Part shown: positions 16,063 to 22,636 of the stretch, piece by piece
Numbering within the stretch: the stretch's first letter is position 1
Layout of the letters: the number at the start of each line of letters is the position of its first letter
NCBI RefSeq assembly: GCF_003627095.1
Contig: NZ_CP032627.1
Location: forward strand, 558,001 to 622,000
From: Lactococcus allomyrinae
GTDB lineage: Bacteria > Bacillota > Bacilli > Lactobacillales > Streptococcaceae
Reading direction: 5' to 3'
Length of the DNA stretch: 64,000 nucleotides
Translations under genes and position numbers: made by a program
Notes under the pieces: generated by a model
The model's database searches: none
The model's input: the letters and a program-made list of their open reading frames with translations, nothing else
What the model was told of the DNA's origin: nothing

Positions 16063-16491
16063 ATGAAAAAACAATACAAAAACATCTTGGTTGCAGTAGA
16101 TGGTTCTGAACAAGCTTATAATGCTGTAAGTGAGGCTGCAGAAGTAGCCAAAAGAAACGATGGGAAACTTCATATCTTGACAGTCAAGGATATTGGGCGT
16201 TACTATGGTATGGCAGGTCGTGTTGTTTTAACCGACACATTGGAACTTGATAAAAGTGCTGAAGAAATCTTAGATAAAGCTTCTCATCTAGTTACAAATG
16301 AAGTGGAAACTGAAATTTATGAGGTTTCAGGAGTGCCAAAGTATACTATTGCTGATTTTTCAAAAGAGCATGATATTGACCTTATTGTTATAGGGGCGAC
16401 TGGTACAGGATTTATTGACAAACTACTAGTAGGCTCAACGACCCAATATGTTGTTAGTCATGCATCATGTAATGTGATGGTCGTTAGATAA
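16063..16491 (+). CDS. universal stress protein (UspA family), copy 2
   Basis: A 142-residue UspA-type protein closest to copy 1: MKKQYKNILVAVDGSEQAYN at the start and GATGTGFIDKLLVGSTTQYV with the full ATP-binding motif near the end. ATG 16063 is preceded by GGAGGTGA; the in-frame ATG 16045 lies upstream of that site. Promoter, ribosome site and the region between them are nearly the same as in copy 1, so the gene was probably duplicated together with its control region. It ends in its own hairpin terminator. Confidence 0.92.
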   Translation: MKKQYKNILVAVDGSEQAYNAVSEAAEVAKRNDGKLHILTVKDIGRYYGMAGRVVLTDTLELDKSAEEILDKASHLVTNEVETEIYEVSGVPKYTIADFSKEHDIDLIVIGATGTGFIDKLLVGSTTQYVVSHASCNVMVVR

Positions 16492-16509
16492 ATAAAATAA
16501 GATTTATTC

Positions 16510-16536
16510 AAGCTATCAGCAATGATAGCTTTTTTT
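16510..16536 (+). terminator. terminator of usp copy 2
   Basis: AAGCTATCA-GCAA-TGATAGCTT followed by a T run. Confidence 0.9.
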
Positions 16537-16746
16537 ATGGAAAAGAGTATAAATATAGAATAAGAATGATTCCAATAGGTGATTTTGGGGTGAGTATGTT
16601 TATTATGATGTTACATCATTATTTATAATGTAAATCTTGAAAGTATCCATATCTAGAGTTAATTATAATTCTCTGATATAACAAAGATATTTAACGATGG
16701 TATCTTACTATATTTAGTTATATAATAAGGATAGGGAGGTGTTATG

Positions 16747-17178
16747 ATGGTTAAACAATACAAGAATATTTTAGTAGCAGTGGATGGTTCTGAACAATCG
16801 TATGATGCTGTTCGTGAAGCAATAAATATCTCAAAACGAAACAAGGCACGTTTAAAGATATTGTATGTATTAAATGATAAATTAGCGAATGTTCCAGTAC
16901 ATATGGACACAATAACACTTTACAAGAGTGTTCAAGAGCATGCTGACTTTGTTGTGGAACAAATACACAGACGTATTGATGGTAAAGATCATGATTTCGA
17001 GATAGTAAGATTGACTGGTACGCCTAAAAGAGAAATTGTCAATTTTTCTAAAGAAAATAATATTGATTTAATAATTATTGGTTCAACGGGACTTGATGCA
17101 ATTGATCGATTTATTGTAGGCTCAACGACTCAATATGTTATTAGTCATGCACCTTGTAATGTCATAGTTGTTAAATAG
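16747..17178 (+). CDS. universal stress protein (UspA family), copy 3
   Basis: A 143-residue UspA-type protein and the most divergent of the four: it lacks the INRYYG segment seen in copies 1 and 4 and instead reads KILYVLNDKLANVPVHMDTI. The ATP motif is intact (GSTGLDAIDRFIVGST). Two ATGs, 16744 and 16747, follow GGGAGGT; I prefer 16747 for spacing and because it aligns with the other copies (MVKQYKNILVAVDGS). Its promoter differs from the others: only a TATAAT at 16721-16726 is clear, giving a leader of about 14 nt, so it may be regulated separately. Confidence 0.9.
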   Translation: MVKQYKNILVAVDGSEQSYDAVREAINISKRNKARLKILYVLNDKLANVPVHMDTITLYKSVQEHADFVVEQIHRRIDGKDHDFEIVRLTGTPKREIVNFSKENNIDLIIIGSTGLDAIDRFIVGSTTQYVISHAPCNVIVVK

Positions 17179-17223
17179 CGGGTAGAGTAAAGTTGAGATA
17201 ACGAATGTTTTCTTTATATGGTG

Positions 17224-17252
17224 TTTTCTTTTAGAGGTATTTAGTATATAAT
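17224..17252 (+). promoter_or_regulatory. promoter of the fourth universal stress gene, shared type
   Basis: TTTTCT (17224-17229), 17 bp, TATAAT (17247-17252), followed by TGAAGTAGAAAGATAACTA as a variant of the leader in copies 1 and 2. Confidence 0.65.
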
Positions 17253-17288
17253 TGAAGTAGAAAGATAACTACATGGGAGGTGCTTATT

Positions 17289-17714
17289 ATGAAAAAACAA
17301 TACAAGAACATCTTGGTTGCAGTAGATGGTTCTGAACAGTCTTATAACGCTGTGGGCGAAGCTACTGAAATTGCAAAACGTAACGAGGCTAAATTAGTTA
17401 TTTTAACGGTAAAAGACATTAATCGTTATTACGGAATGGCCGGAGCTGGTAGGATTGAAACTCCAGGACTTGATAGGATTGCTGAGGATATTTTAGCAAA
17501 AGCTGCTAAGTTGGTAAAAAACGAAGTAGAAGTCAAAACAGAAGAGATTGCAGGTAATCCAAAACACAGAATTGTTAAGTTTGCAGAAGAGGAGGGGATT
17601 GATTTAATCGTTATCGGTTCAACAGGTGCAGGCTTCTTCGATAAACTCATGCTTGGTTCAACTACACGGTATGTTGTTGACAACGCAACTTGTAACGTTA
17701 TGATTGTCAGATAA
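17289..17714 (+). CDS. universal stress protein (UspA family), copy 4
   Basis: A 141-residue UspA-type protein starting MKKQYKNILVAVDGSEQSYN and holding the ATP-binding motif GSTGAGFFDKLMLGST. The in-frame GTG at 17280 forms part of the ribosome site GGGAGGTG, so ATG 17289 is the start. It resembles copy 1 in the KDINRYYG segment. It completes a run of four paralogs that all read rightward and is closed by a strong terminator. Confidence 0.92.
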   Translation: MKKQYKNILVAVDGSEQSYNAVGEATEIAKRNEAKLVILTVKDINRYYGMAGAGRIETPGLDRIAEDILAKAAKLVKNEVEVKTEEIAGNPKHRIVKFAEEEGIDLIVIGSTGAGFFDKLMLGSTTRYVVDNATCNVMIVR

Positions 17715-17720
17715 ATCTAA

Positions 17721-17747
17721 AAATCACCATTTTGGGTGATTTTTTTA
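17721..17747 (+). terminator. terminator of usp copy 4
   Basis: AAATCACC-ATTTT-GGGTGATTT followed by T. Confidence 0.9.
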
Positions 17748-17841
17748 ATTATAAAATTATAAATCTAAAAAATTATTGAGGAATTGAGGGGAAATTTACA
17801 CATTGGTATAAAACGTTTTTCAGCGCTTAGTGATAAATAAA

Positions 17842-17900
17842 TGTTATAATATCAAGTAGACATAGTTCCTGCTGTAGTGGTGGGAATTTTTTGTTTTTAA
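17842..17900 (+). other. short promoter-hairpin unit, possible small RNA
   Basis: Extended -10 TGTTATAAT (17842-17850) lies just upstream of TTCCTGC-TGTAGTG-GTGGGAA, a stem with two wobble pairs, and a T-rich run ending near 17900. The implied transcript is only about 40 nt. It sits in a 330-nt gap between usp copy 4 and the HdeD-like gene; the rest of the gap shows nothing. Confidence 0.3.
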
Positions 17901-17989
17901 AAGTATATTTTAATTTAATTCAGAACTAATGTGACTCTCATATTCAAAAAATTTTTATAGATTCGTCATCTAAAAAATAGGCTATATTA

Positions 17990-18018
17990 TTGAAAAATAG
18001 AAGTTAAGTTGTTATACT
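17990..18018 (+). promoter_or_regulatory. promoter of the HdeD-like gene
   Basis: TTGAAA (17990-17995), 17 bp, TATACT (18013-18018) with an extended TG. Confidence 0.7.
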
Positions 18019-18047
18019 GTGGGTAAGAAATTAGGAGGTACAGAAAA

Positions 18048-18584
18048 ATGTTAACGGATTTTGAAAAACTTCGTCGTGGAGTAGGATTTAGTGGTATTGT
18101 TTCGATAATTATTGGTTTATTGATACTTTTTTTACCTTCTAAAACGGCTATTATTGCGGCTTCTATCGTGGGTGTCGCTCTTGTAATAATGGGCATTACA
18201 TATATCGGAGCAAATTTTATTAAAAAAAGGGATGATAAAGGACAAATTTGGAGAGTGGGGCATTTTCTCCTAGGCTTTATGTACCTTTTTGCAGGTATTT
18301 TCGTGTTTATAGATTTAAATGCGGCTGCGGAGTCTCTCTTCATTCTTGTAGGTATCTTTGTTGGAATGCTTTGGATAATTGATGGTTTTGTTAACTTAAC
18401 TGCTTTGAGTAAATTTAATAATAAACTCTGGGGGGTTATTTTGAGTATTATCAGTATAGTTGCAGGGGCAATGTTACTTTTTTCACCACTTTGGGGAGCA
18501 GTTGCACTCTGGATATTACTGGGAATTGAGTTCATCATCATTGGCCTAATTAAAATTATTCATTTCTATAATTGGAACAAGTGA
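18048..18584 (+). CDS. HdeD-family (DUF308) membrane protein
   Basis: A 178-residue protein with six likely membrane helices in three pairs, each pair followed by a short polar link, as in the DUF308/HdeD family: GIVSIIIGLLILFLPSKT, ASIVGVALVIMGITYIG, LLGFMYLFAGIFVFIDLNAA and further repeats. HdeD is tied to acid resistance in enterobacteria; in Gram-positive bacteria the role is not established. TTAGGAGGT precedes the ATG and a promoter is visible at 17990-18018. It stands next to the universal stress genes, which suggests a stress-related location. Confidence 0.8.
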   Translation: MLTDFEKLRRGVGFSGIVSIIIGLLILFLPSKTAIIAASIVGVALVIMGITYIGANFIKKRDDKGQIWRVGHFLLGFMYLFAGIFVFIDLNAAAESLFILVGIFVGMLWIIDGFVNLTALSKFNNKLWGVILSIISIVAGAMLLFSPLWGAVALWILLGIEFIIIGLIKIIHFYNWNK

Positions 18585-18612
18585 TAGTGTGAAAAAACAT
18601 CTAATTAATATG

Positions 18613-18640
18613 AGCCAGCATATTGCTGGCTTATTTGCTT
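18613..18640 (+). terminator. terminator of the HdeD-like gene
   Basis: AGCCAGCA-TAT-TGCTGGCT stem, followed by TATTTGCTTG, a weak T tract. Confidence 0.7.
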
Positions 18641-18718
18641 GTTTTAGAATAAAAATTTGTGGTATGATATAAAATAGCTGGTTTTTATTATGAAACCTAG
18701 GTAAAGCGAGGAATATAA

Positions 18719-19198
18719 TTGGTTGATCATATGCTAAATTGGGTAGCAAGTCTGCCTCTGTGGCAAGCAACATTATTTTTATTTATAGTTGTGTTCTTTA
18801 GGGCACAGCTGACTTTTTGGTTGGGGAAATTGATGTATAAAGGAATTTTAAAAACCAATTTGTCGAAAAATACAACACGGTCAGAGGAAAAACGGGCAGG
18901 AATTGCAGCACTGCAAAAATATGGCTGGCCAGTCATTCCCTTGAGCTTTTTGACAGTAGGATTTCAATCAGTTGTGCAAATCGGCGCGGGCTTGCTTGAT
19001 TGGAATTGGTTTAAATATACACTTGTAGCACTTCCAGGATATCTGGCTTGGGGATTTATTTATGCCTTTGGTGGGTTGGCACTTTTTCGGTCTATTGCAA
19101 ATGGATCTATTGGATTATTAATTATCGCTTTAATTGTTGCATTTTTAGTATGGAGTATAGGGGTCTTTGTTGTTAAAAAACTTAAAACAAGCGAATAA
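18719..19198 (+). CDS. DedA/VTT-domain membrane protein
   Basis: A 159-residue membrane protein with the VTT (DedA) core in shortened form: an N-terminal hydrophobic helix, FFRAQLTFWLGKLMYKG, then KYGWPVIPLSFLTVGFQSVVQIGAGLLDWNWFKYTLVALPGYLAWGF, which matches the R-F-x-P-G-x-R-x-x-x-x-x-x-A-G region of the family, although the central Arg residues are replaced (FLTVGFQSVVQ). DedA proteins are linked to membrane lipid flipping and envelope homeostasis. TTG 18719 is supported by GAGGAA at 18708-18713; ATG 18731 would be too far from it. Function is by family only. Confidence 0.7.
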   Translation: MVDHMLNWVASLPLWQATLFLFIVVFFRAQLTFWLGKLMYKGILKTNLSKNTTRSEEKRAGIAALQKYGWPVIPLSFLTVGFQSVVQIGAGLLDWNWFKYTLVALPGYLAWGFIYAFGGLALFRSIANGSIGLLIIALIVAFLVWSIGVFVVKKLKTSE

Positions 19199-19228
19199 CG
19201 AAGTTTCAAGCTTTAGATTACTTTCATT

Positions 19229-19256
19229 AAAAAGCATTCTATGAGTGCTTTTTTGA
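19229..19256 (+). terminator. terminator of the DedA-like gene
   Basis: AAAAGCATTC-TAT-GAGTGCTTTT followed by T. Confidence 0.8.
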
Positions 19257-19323
19257 TATGAGCGGGGAAGCGCTTGCGCATAGATGGACTATGATATAAT
19301 TAAAAAAAAGAAAGGATAGACTC

Positions 19324-19677
19324 ATGCTATCACTTATACTTGTATTTTTTGTAGCACTTGAACACCTCTTGTTTGGTTATATTGAAATGTTTGGGAGTGT
19401 TCAAGTGCAATCCAAAGCATTTGGGTTTCCAGAAAAAGAACTGCAAAGCAATACTCTCCAAATAGCCCTGTCCAATCAGGGAATTTATAATGTTTCACTT
19501 GGACTGTTGGTTATCGCTTTTATAATATTTAACTTAGCAGTCAATAGCCTTATTTTATCAATGATTTTTGTAGTTATTGTTGGTACTTATGGTGGTTTAA
19601 CTGTTACTAAAAAAATATGGTTTATACAAGTTGGACCAGCTTTACTAGCGTTGTTAAGTCTTGTACTAGCTCTATAG
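19324..19677 (+). CDS. DUF1304-like membrane protein
   Basis: A 117-residue protein with four hydrophobic helices. The N-terminal segment FVALEHLLFGYIEMFG and the loop QSNTLQIALSNQGIYNVSLGLL match the DUF1304 family pattern, where a conserved E-H, E-M and N-x-G-x-YN occur. Function is unknown. GAAAGGA precedes the ATG and a TATAAT with an extended TG lies at about 19294-19299. It is likely to be transcribed alone. Confidence 0.75.
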   Translation: MLSLILVFFVALEHLLFGYIEMFGSVQVQSKAFGFPEKELQSNTLQIALSNQGIYNVSLGLLVIAFIIFNLAVNSLILSMIFVVIVGTYGGLTVTKKIWFIQVGPALLALLSLVLAL

Positions 19678-19794
19678 TATTTTTTTAATTTTTTGTATTC
19701 TTAATGCTATAAGTTTTGAAATTCTTTAAGAATTTGATGATTTTATATAGTAAATTTATGTTATAATATGGGGGAGATTAAAAAGGATTTGAGT

Positions 19795-20349
19795 ATGGAC
19801 TATCAGAAATTGTTTTTTCGGTTAAATCAAAAATTAGCTGAGAATAATTTGACTTTACGACTACATTGTGTGGGTGGATTTGTACTAGAATACTACGGAT
19901 TAAAAGCAACAAATGATATTGATGCGTTTTATGATTCTTCCGAAAAAATTGATTATTTGATTAAGGAAGTGGGCGAGGAATTCAACGTTGGTACGAGTAA
20001 GGAGTCGTGGTTAAATCATGCTGTTGGGCGTGTCATGTCTGTATCAAGTGAGAAAAATCAGATAGTTATCTTTCAAGATACTAATTTATCTGTGACTATT
20101 TCTTCCCTTGAATCGGTTTTGATTGATAAGCTTCAGGCAGGTCGTACAAAAGATATTTGGGATGTTGCAAAGATTATGCAGTATCTGGAAATAACACAAC
20201 CAGATGGCTTGTTAAAATTAATGATGAAACATTCAGAGGGGGAGACAGACCCAGCAATTATTCTTGAAGCTTATAGCATTGCCTATGGAAAAGAAGCTTT
20301 AAAAGAATATTTGAGACAAAATCCAGATTTGATGAGGTTACTAAAATGA
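19795..20349 (+). CDS. DUF6036-like nucleotidyltransferase, first gene of a pair
   Basis: A 184-residue protein with a minimal nucleotidyltransferase core: HCVGGFVLEYYGLKATNDIDAFYDS has the GG...D-x-D signature in the form used by AbiEii-like and DUF6036 proteins, and SLESVLIDKLQAGRTKDIWDVAKIMQYL resembles the K-x-x-A-x-R-x-x-K-D segment of the same group. I chose ATG 19795 because AAAAAGGA lies upstream and because a TATAAT at 19760-19765 would make the earlier ATG 19768 fall at the transcript end. It overlaps the next gene by four bases (ATGA), so the two are co-translated. A toxin-antitoxin or defence role is possible but only inferred. Confidence 0.7.
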   Translation: MDYQKLFFRLNQKLAENNLTLRLHCVGGFVLEYYGLKATNDIDAFYDSSEKIDYLIKEVGEEFNVGTSKESWLNHAVGRVMSVSSEKNQIVIFQDTNLSVTISSLESVLIDKLQAGRTKDIWDVAKIMQYLEITQPDGLLKLMMKHSEGETDPAIILEAYSIAYGKEALKEYLRQNPDLMRLLK

Positions 20350-20645
20350 CATGGATTGAATACTACATAGAAGCTGCAAAAAAGTCAAGGGATGATTCTG
20401 AACTTTGGATTCGTTATTTGAATAAAGCAATTCAGCGGGATAAGATTGATTTGTCCAAAAATGAAATTGACTATTTGACACATTGTGAGGAATTATCAGC
20501 TTTTCAAAAGATGGTTTTGAAGGAGGCTTGTAAGCCAGGAACGTTATCGTGGGAAAAAACAGTGGTAATCTCTGAACCAGCAATGTTTCGGCAACTTCAG
20601 GAAGTAATTCAAGAACTAGATGAAGAAGTAGTTTTGGTGAAATAA
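20346..20645 (+). CDS. partner protein of the nucleotidyltransferase, unknown function
   Basis: A 99-residue acidic, helical protein with no recognised domain. It starts MTWIEYYIEAAKKSRDDSEL and ends VIQELDEEVVLVK. Its start codon overlaps the stop of the nucleotidyltransferase gene, so the two form a two-gene unit closed by a terminator. Its small size, acidic character and tight coupling would suit an antitoxin or accessory subunit. No helix-turn-helix is obvious. Confidence 0.65.
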   Translation: MTWIEYYIEAAKKSRDDSELWIRYLNKAIQRDKIDLSKNEIDYLTHCEELSAFQKMVLKEACKPGTLSWEKTVVISEPAMFRQLQEVIQELDEEVVLVK

Positions 20646-20654
20646 AATCATAAG

Positions 20655-20680
20655 AAAACCACCCATATGAGTGGTTTTTG
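20655..20680. terminator. bidirectional terminator between the nucleotidyltransferase pair and hemH
   Basis: AAAACCAC-CCATATGA-GTGGTTTTT with T/A runs on both sides, placed between convergent genes. Confidence 0.85.
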
Positions 20681-20682
20681 TG

Positions 20683-21624
20683 TTAATCTGTGGCTGCAAG
20701 GATAGTTTTTATAACTTTGGTGAATTCTATGGAACTATTAAAGGGATGAACGAAGTCAAAGGTTTCGCCACCATTAGAAATAAAGACCTCTTTGTTCTCT
20801 ATTTCTAATTCAAATAAGGTTTCTAAACAATCCGCGACAAATGCTGGTGAACAAATTAGTACTTTTTTTGCTCCTTCTTTGGGAAGACGAGCGACACGGT
20901 CAATAGTTGCAGGCTCTAACCATTTTTCTGGACCAAATTTTGATTGATAGGTATGCTCAAATTGATGTTGTTTGAGCCCAAGTTTATTGATGACTAATTC
21001 GGTTGTTTTTTGACATTGTTTTTCGTAAGGATCTTTCTTTTTTGTGACATAAGATTGAGGGATGCCATGGTAGCTTAAAATAAGTTTATCATATTCTCCT
21101 GAGTTCCATTTTTTCTTAATCAAGTTTACGAGTAAGTCGGTATATCCTTCAATTTTATGAAAGTCTTTAATCACTTTAAGATGTGGGTTAATTTTTTTTA
21201 CTTGTTGAACAATGGGTTCGACTGTAGTGAGCGAATACTGAGGATAGAGAGGAAGGATGGTGATATCTTCTATCCCTAAGTTTTGCATATCTTTTATTGT
21301 TTTATCAATGCGAGGTTCGCCATATGTCATGGCAAATCTTACATCCGCTTCTGGGTAGATTTCTTGGAGCTGTTTTGTTTGAGCGCTTGTATGATTCATC
21401 AAGGGAGAGCCATTTTCTGACCATATTTGTTTATACATTTCTGCAGATTTTGCTGGTCTGACTTTTAAGATAATTCCGTTAAGAATTGGAAGCCAGAACC
21501 ATCTTGGTTTTTGTATTACTAAAGGATCGCTTAGAAATTCTTTGAGATATTCTTTGACGTCTTCAGTTTTATAAGAACGTGGCGTTCCTAGTGCCACTAG
21601 TAAAATTCCTTTTTTATTTTGCAA
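20683..21624 (-). CDS. hemH: ferrochelatase HemH, protoporphyrin type
   Basis: Inserts iron into a porphyrin, 313 residues. The N-terminal GILLVALGTPRSYKTEDVKEYLKEFLSDPLVI is typical of the HemH branch that includes proteobacterial and lactococcal enzymes acting on protoporphyrin IX. The catalytic His lies in LSYHGIPQSYV and the acidic partner in CLETLFELEIE. A GTG 7 codons upstream opens the frame, but AAAGGAGAA lies between it and TTG 21624, so I use the TTG (MQNKKGILLVALGTP). It stands alone, convergent with the nucleotidyltransferase pair. The genome also has a different ferrochelatase, CpfC, at 31165-32094. Confidence 0.88.
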   Translation of the reverse strand: MQNKKGILLVALGTPRSYKTEDVKEYLKEFLSDPLVIQKPRWFWLPILNGIILKVRPAKSAEMYKQIWSENGSPLMNHTSAQTKQLQEIYPEADVRFAMTYGEPRIDKTIKDMQNLGIEDITILPLYPQYSLTTVEPIVQQVKKINPHLKVIKDFHKIEGYTDLLVNLIKKKWNSGEYDKLILSYHGIPQSYVTKKKDPYEKQCQKTTELVINKLGLKQHQFEHTYQSKFGPEKWLEPATIDRVARLPKEGAKKVLICSPAFVADCLETLFELEIENKEVFISNGGETFDFVHPFNSSIEFTKVIKTILAATD

Positions 21625-21740
21625 AACGATGAGTTCTCCTTTCACTCTAGGAAATTAAAAATATATGAAATATAAAATTTAATTTATTCTAAAAAATACA
21701 TTAAGGGTTACTAGTCTAGTTTAACAAAAATATTAGGAAA

Positions 21741-21765
21741 ATAAAAAAGCGCATTGATGCGCTTT
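21741..21765 (-). terminator. terminator of the small membrane protein gene
   Basis: AAAGCGCAT-ATGCGCTTT stem (two-base loop) with a T run on the minus strand, just past the stop of the gene at 21777. Confidence 0.8.
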
Positions 21766-21776
21766 GTAATAATTAG

Positions 21777-22106
21777 TTAATTAATATTAAAACTCCATAC
21801 ACTGAAAGCTAAAATCATGATAATAAGATAGAGGACTAGAACTCCTACAAAGATGAGGAATTGTACGAAACCAGCGCGTTTCCAGCTGTCCATAACTTTT
21901 CTAAATTCTTCTTCATCACGATATTCATTGTTTTGATTAGAGAGTGCCCACTGCTCTCCTTTTGCTCCTGAAATAAAAATCCAGACAATATTCAAGATAG
22001 GAATTAAGGCAAGGAGGCCAAGGTAGGCGCGGTTACCGATGGCGAAACCGATAGGGTCAATGAAAGCACCCCAGTTCCATTTTGTAGTGAAATTTTGCTG
22101 TTCCAT
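21777..22106 (-). CDS. small membrane protein, DUF2628-like
   Basis: A 109-residue protein of unknown function. The N-terminal half, KWNWGAFIDPIGFAIGNRAYLGLLALIPILNIVWIFISGAKGEQWAL, has the W-N-W-x-A-F and G-x-x-G-x-x-x-A features of proteins grouped with DUF2628-like families; a charged linker and a second hydrophobic helix follow. Two membrane helices are likely. I chose the ATG at 22106 since GGAGAAC precedes it; the frame is open 11 codons further upstream. It is a single gene with its own terminator. Confidence 0.6.
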   Translation of the reverse strand: MEQQNFTTKWNWGAFIDPIGFAIGNRAYLGLLALIPILNIVWIFISGAKGEQWALSNQNNEYRDEEEFRKVMDSWKRAGFVQFLIFVGVLVLYLIIMILAFSVWSFNIN

Positions 22107-22226
22107 AAAAGTTCTCCAATAATTAAGTGATGTAATCATTATAACACATTGGTAATTTTTTCTTGCGTTTTAAAGTGTGATTTATCAGGAAAATTAATAT
22201 ATGTTTAATTAATTCTTAGATTTGAT

Positions 22227-22255
22227 TTGACAATATTAAATTTTTTTAATAAAAT
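22227..22255 (+). promoter_or_regulatory. promoter of the riboswitch and P-type ATPase
   Basis: TTGACA (22227-22232), 17 bp, TAAAAT (22250-22255). Confidence 0.75.
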
Positions 22256-22274
22256 ATAGGAAGTTAATTATTCC

Positions 22275-22404
22275 AAAGGGGAGTAGCGGCGGGAAACCGA
22301 AACAAAGTCGTCAATTCATGAGCTTGCTCATCGGCTTTGTTGACATACTTTGTATGTTAAGCAAGACCTTTGTCAGATAGGATTTCTGGCAAAGGTCTTT
22401 TTTT
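22275..22404 (+). promoter_or_regulatory. yybP-ykoY manganese riboswitch with terminator platform
   Basis: The aptamer runs from AAAGGGGAGTAGC (22275) to AGCAAGACCTTTG (22360-22372); both blocks are the conserved yybP-ykoY cores. The 3' strand of P1 (CCTTTG) is also the 5' strand of a terminator, GACCTTTGTCAG...CTGGCAAAGGTC plus seven T (22364-22404). Binding of Mn2+ should hold P1 and block the terminator, turning the ATPase gene on. A member of this class from L. lactis also precedes a P-type ATPase. Confidence 0.95.
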
Positions 22405-22636
22405 ACTAAAAATACTCTATTTTGTTATAAATTTAGTGAGAAAGATTGGAAGCTTGAAAAAGATAAAATTTTTGAAGCGAATCTTCATCCCCATAGTTTA
22501 ACTGAGTTTGAAGCGCTTGAAGTGCATGAAAATAGATAAAAGTCAGAACCTGCATCAGCGCAGAAACTTGAATTTTCCTAATTTTCATCATTTCAGAGCG
22601 AGCGCTTCTCACATCTTATTTACAAGGAGAACTAGC
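22405..22636. other. spacer between riboswitch and ATPase gene
   Basis: A 34-codon open frame without a start (about 22439-22540, EKDWKLEKDKIFEANLHPHS and on to HENR-stop) looks protein-like and may be a relic. AAGGAG at 22624-22629 is the ATPase ribosome site. Confidence 0.3.

Noticed and set aside
17987-18541. 184-codon minus-strand frame across the HdeD-like gene
   Set aside because: The + strand shows a membrane protein with promoter, ribosome site and terminator; the minus frame is its mirror.
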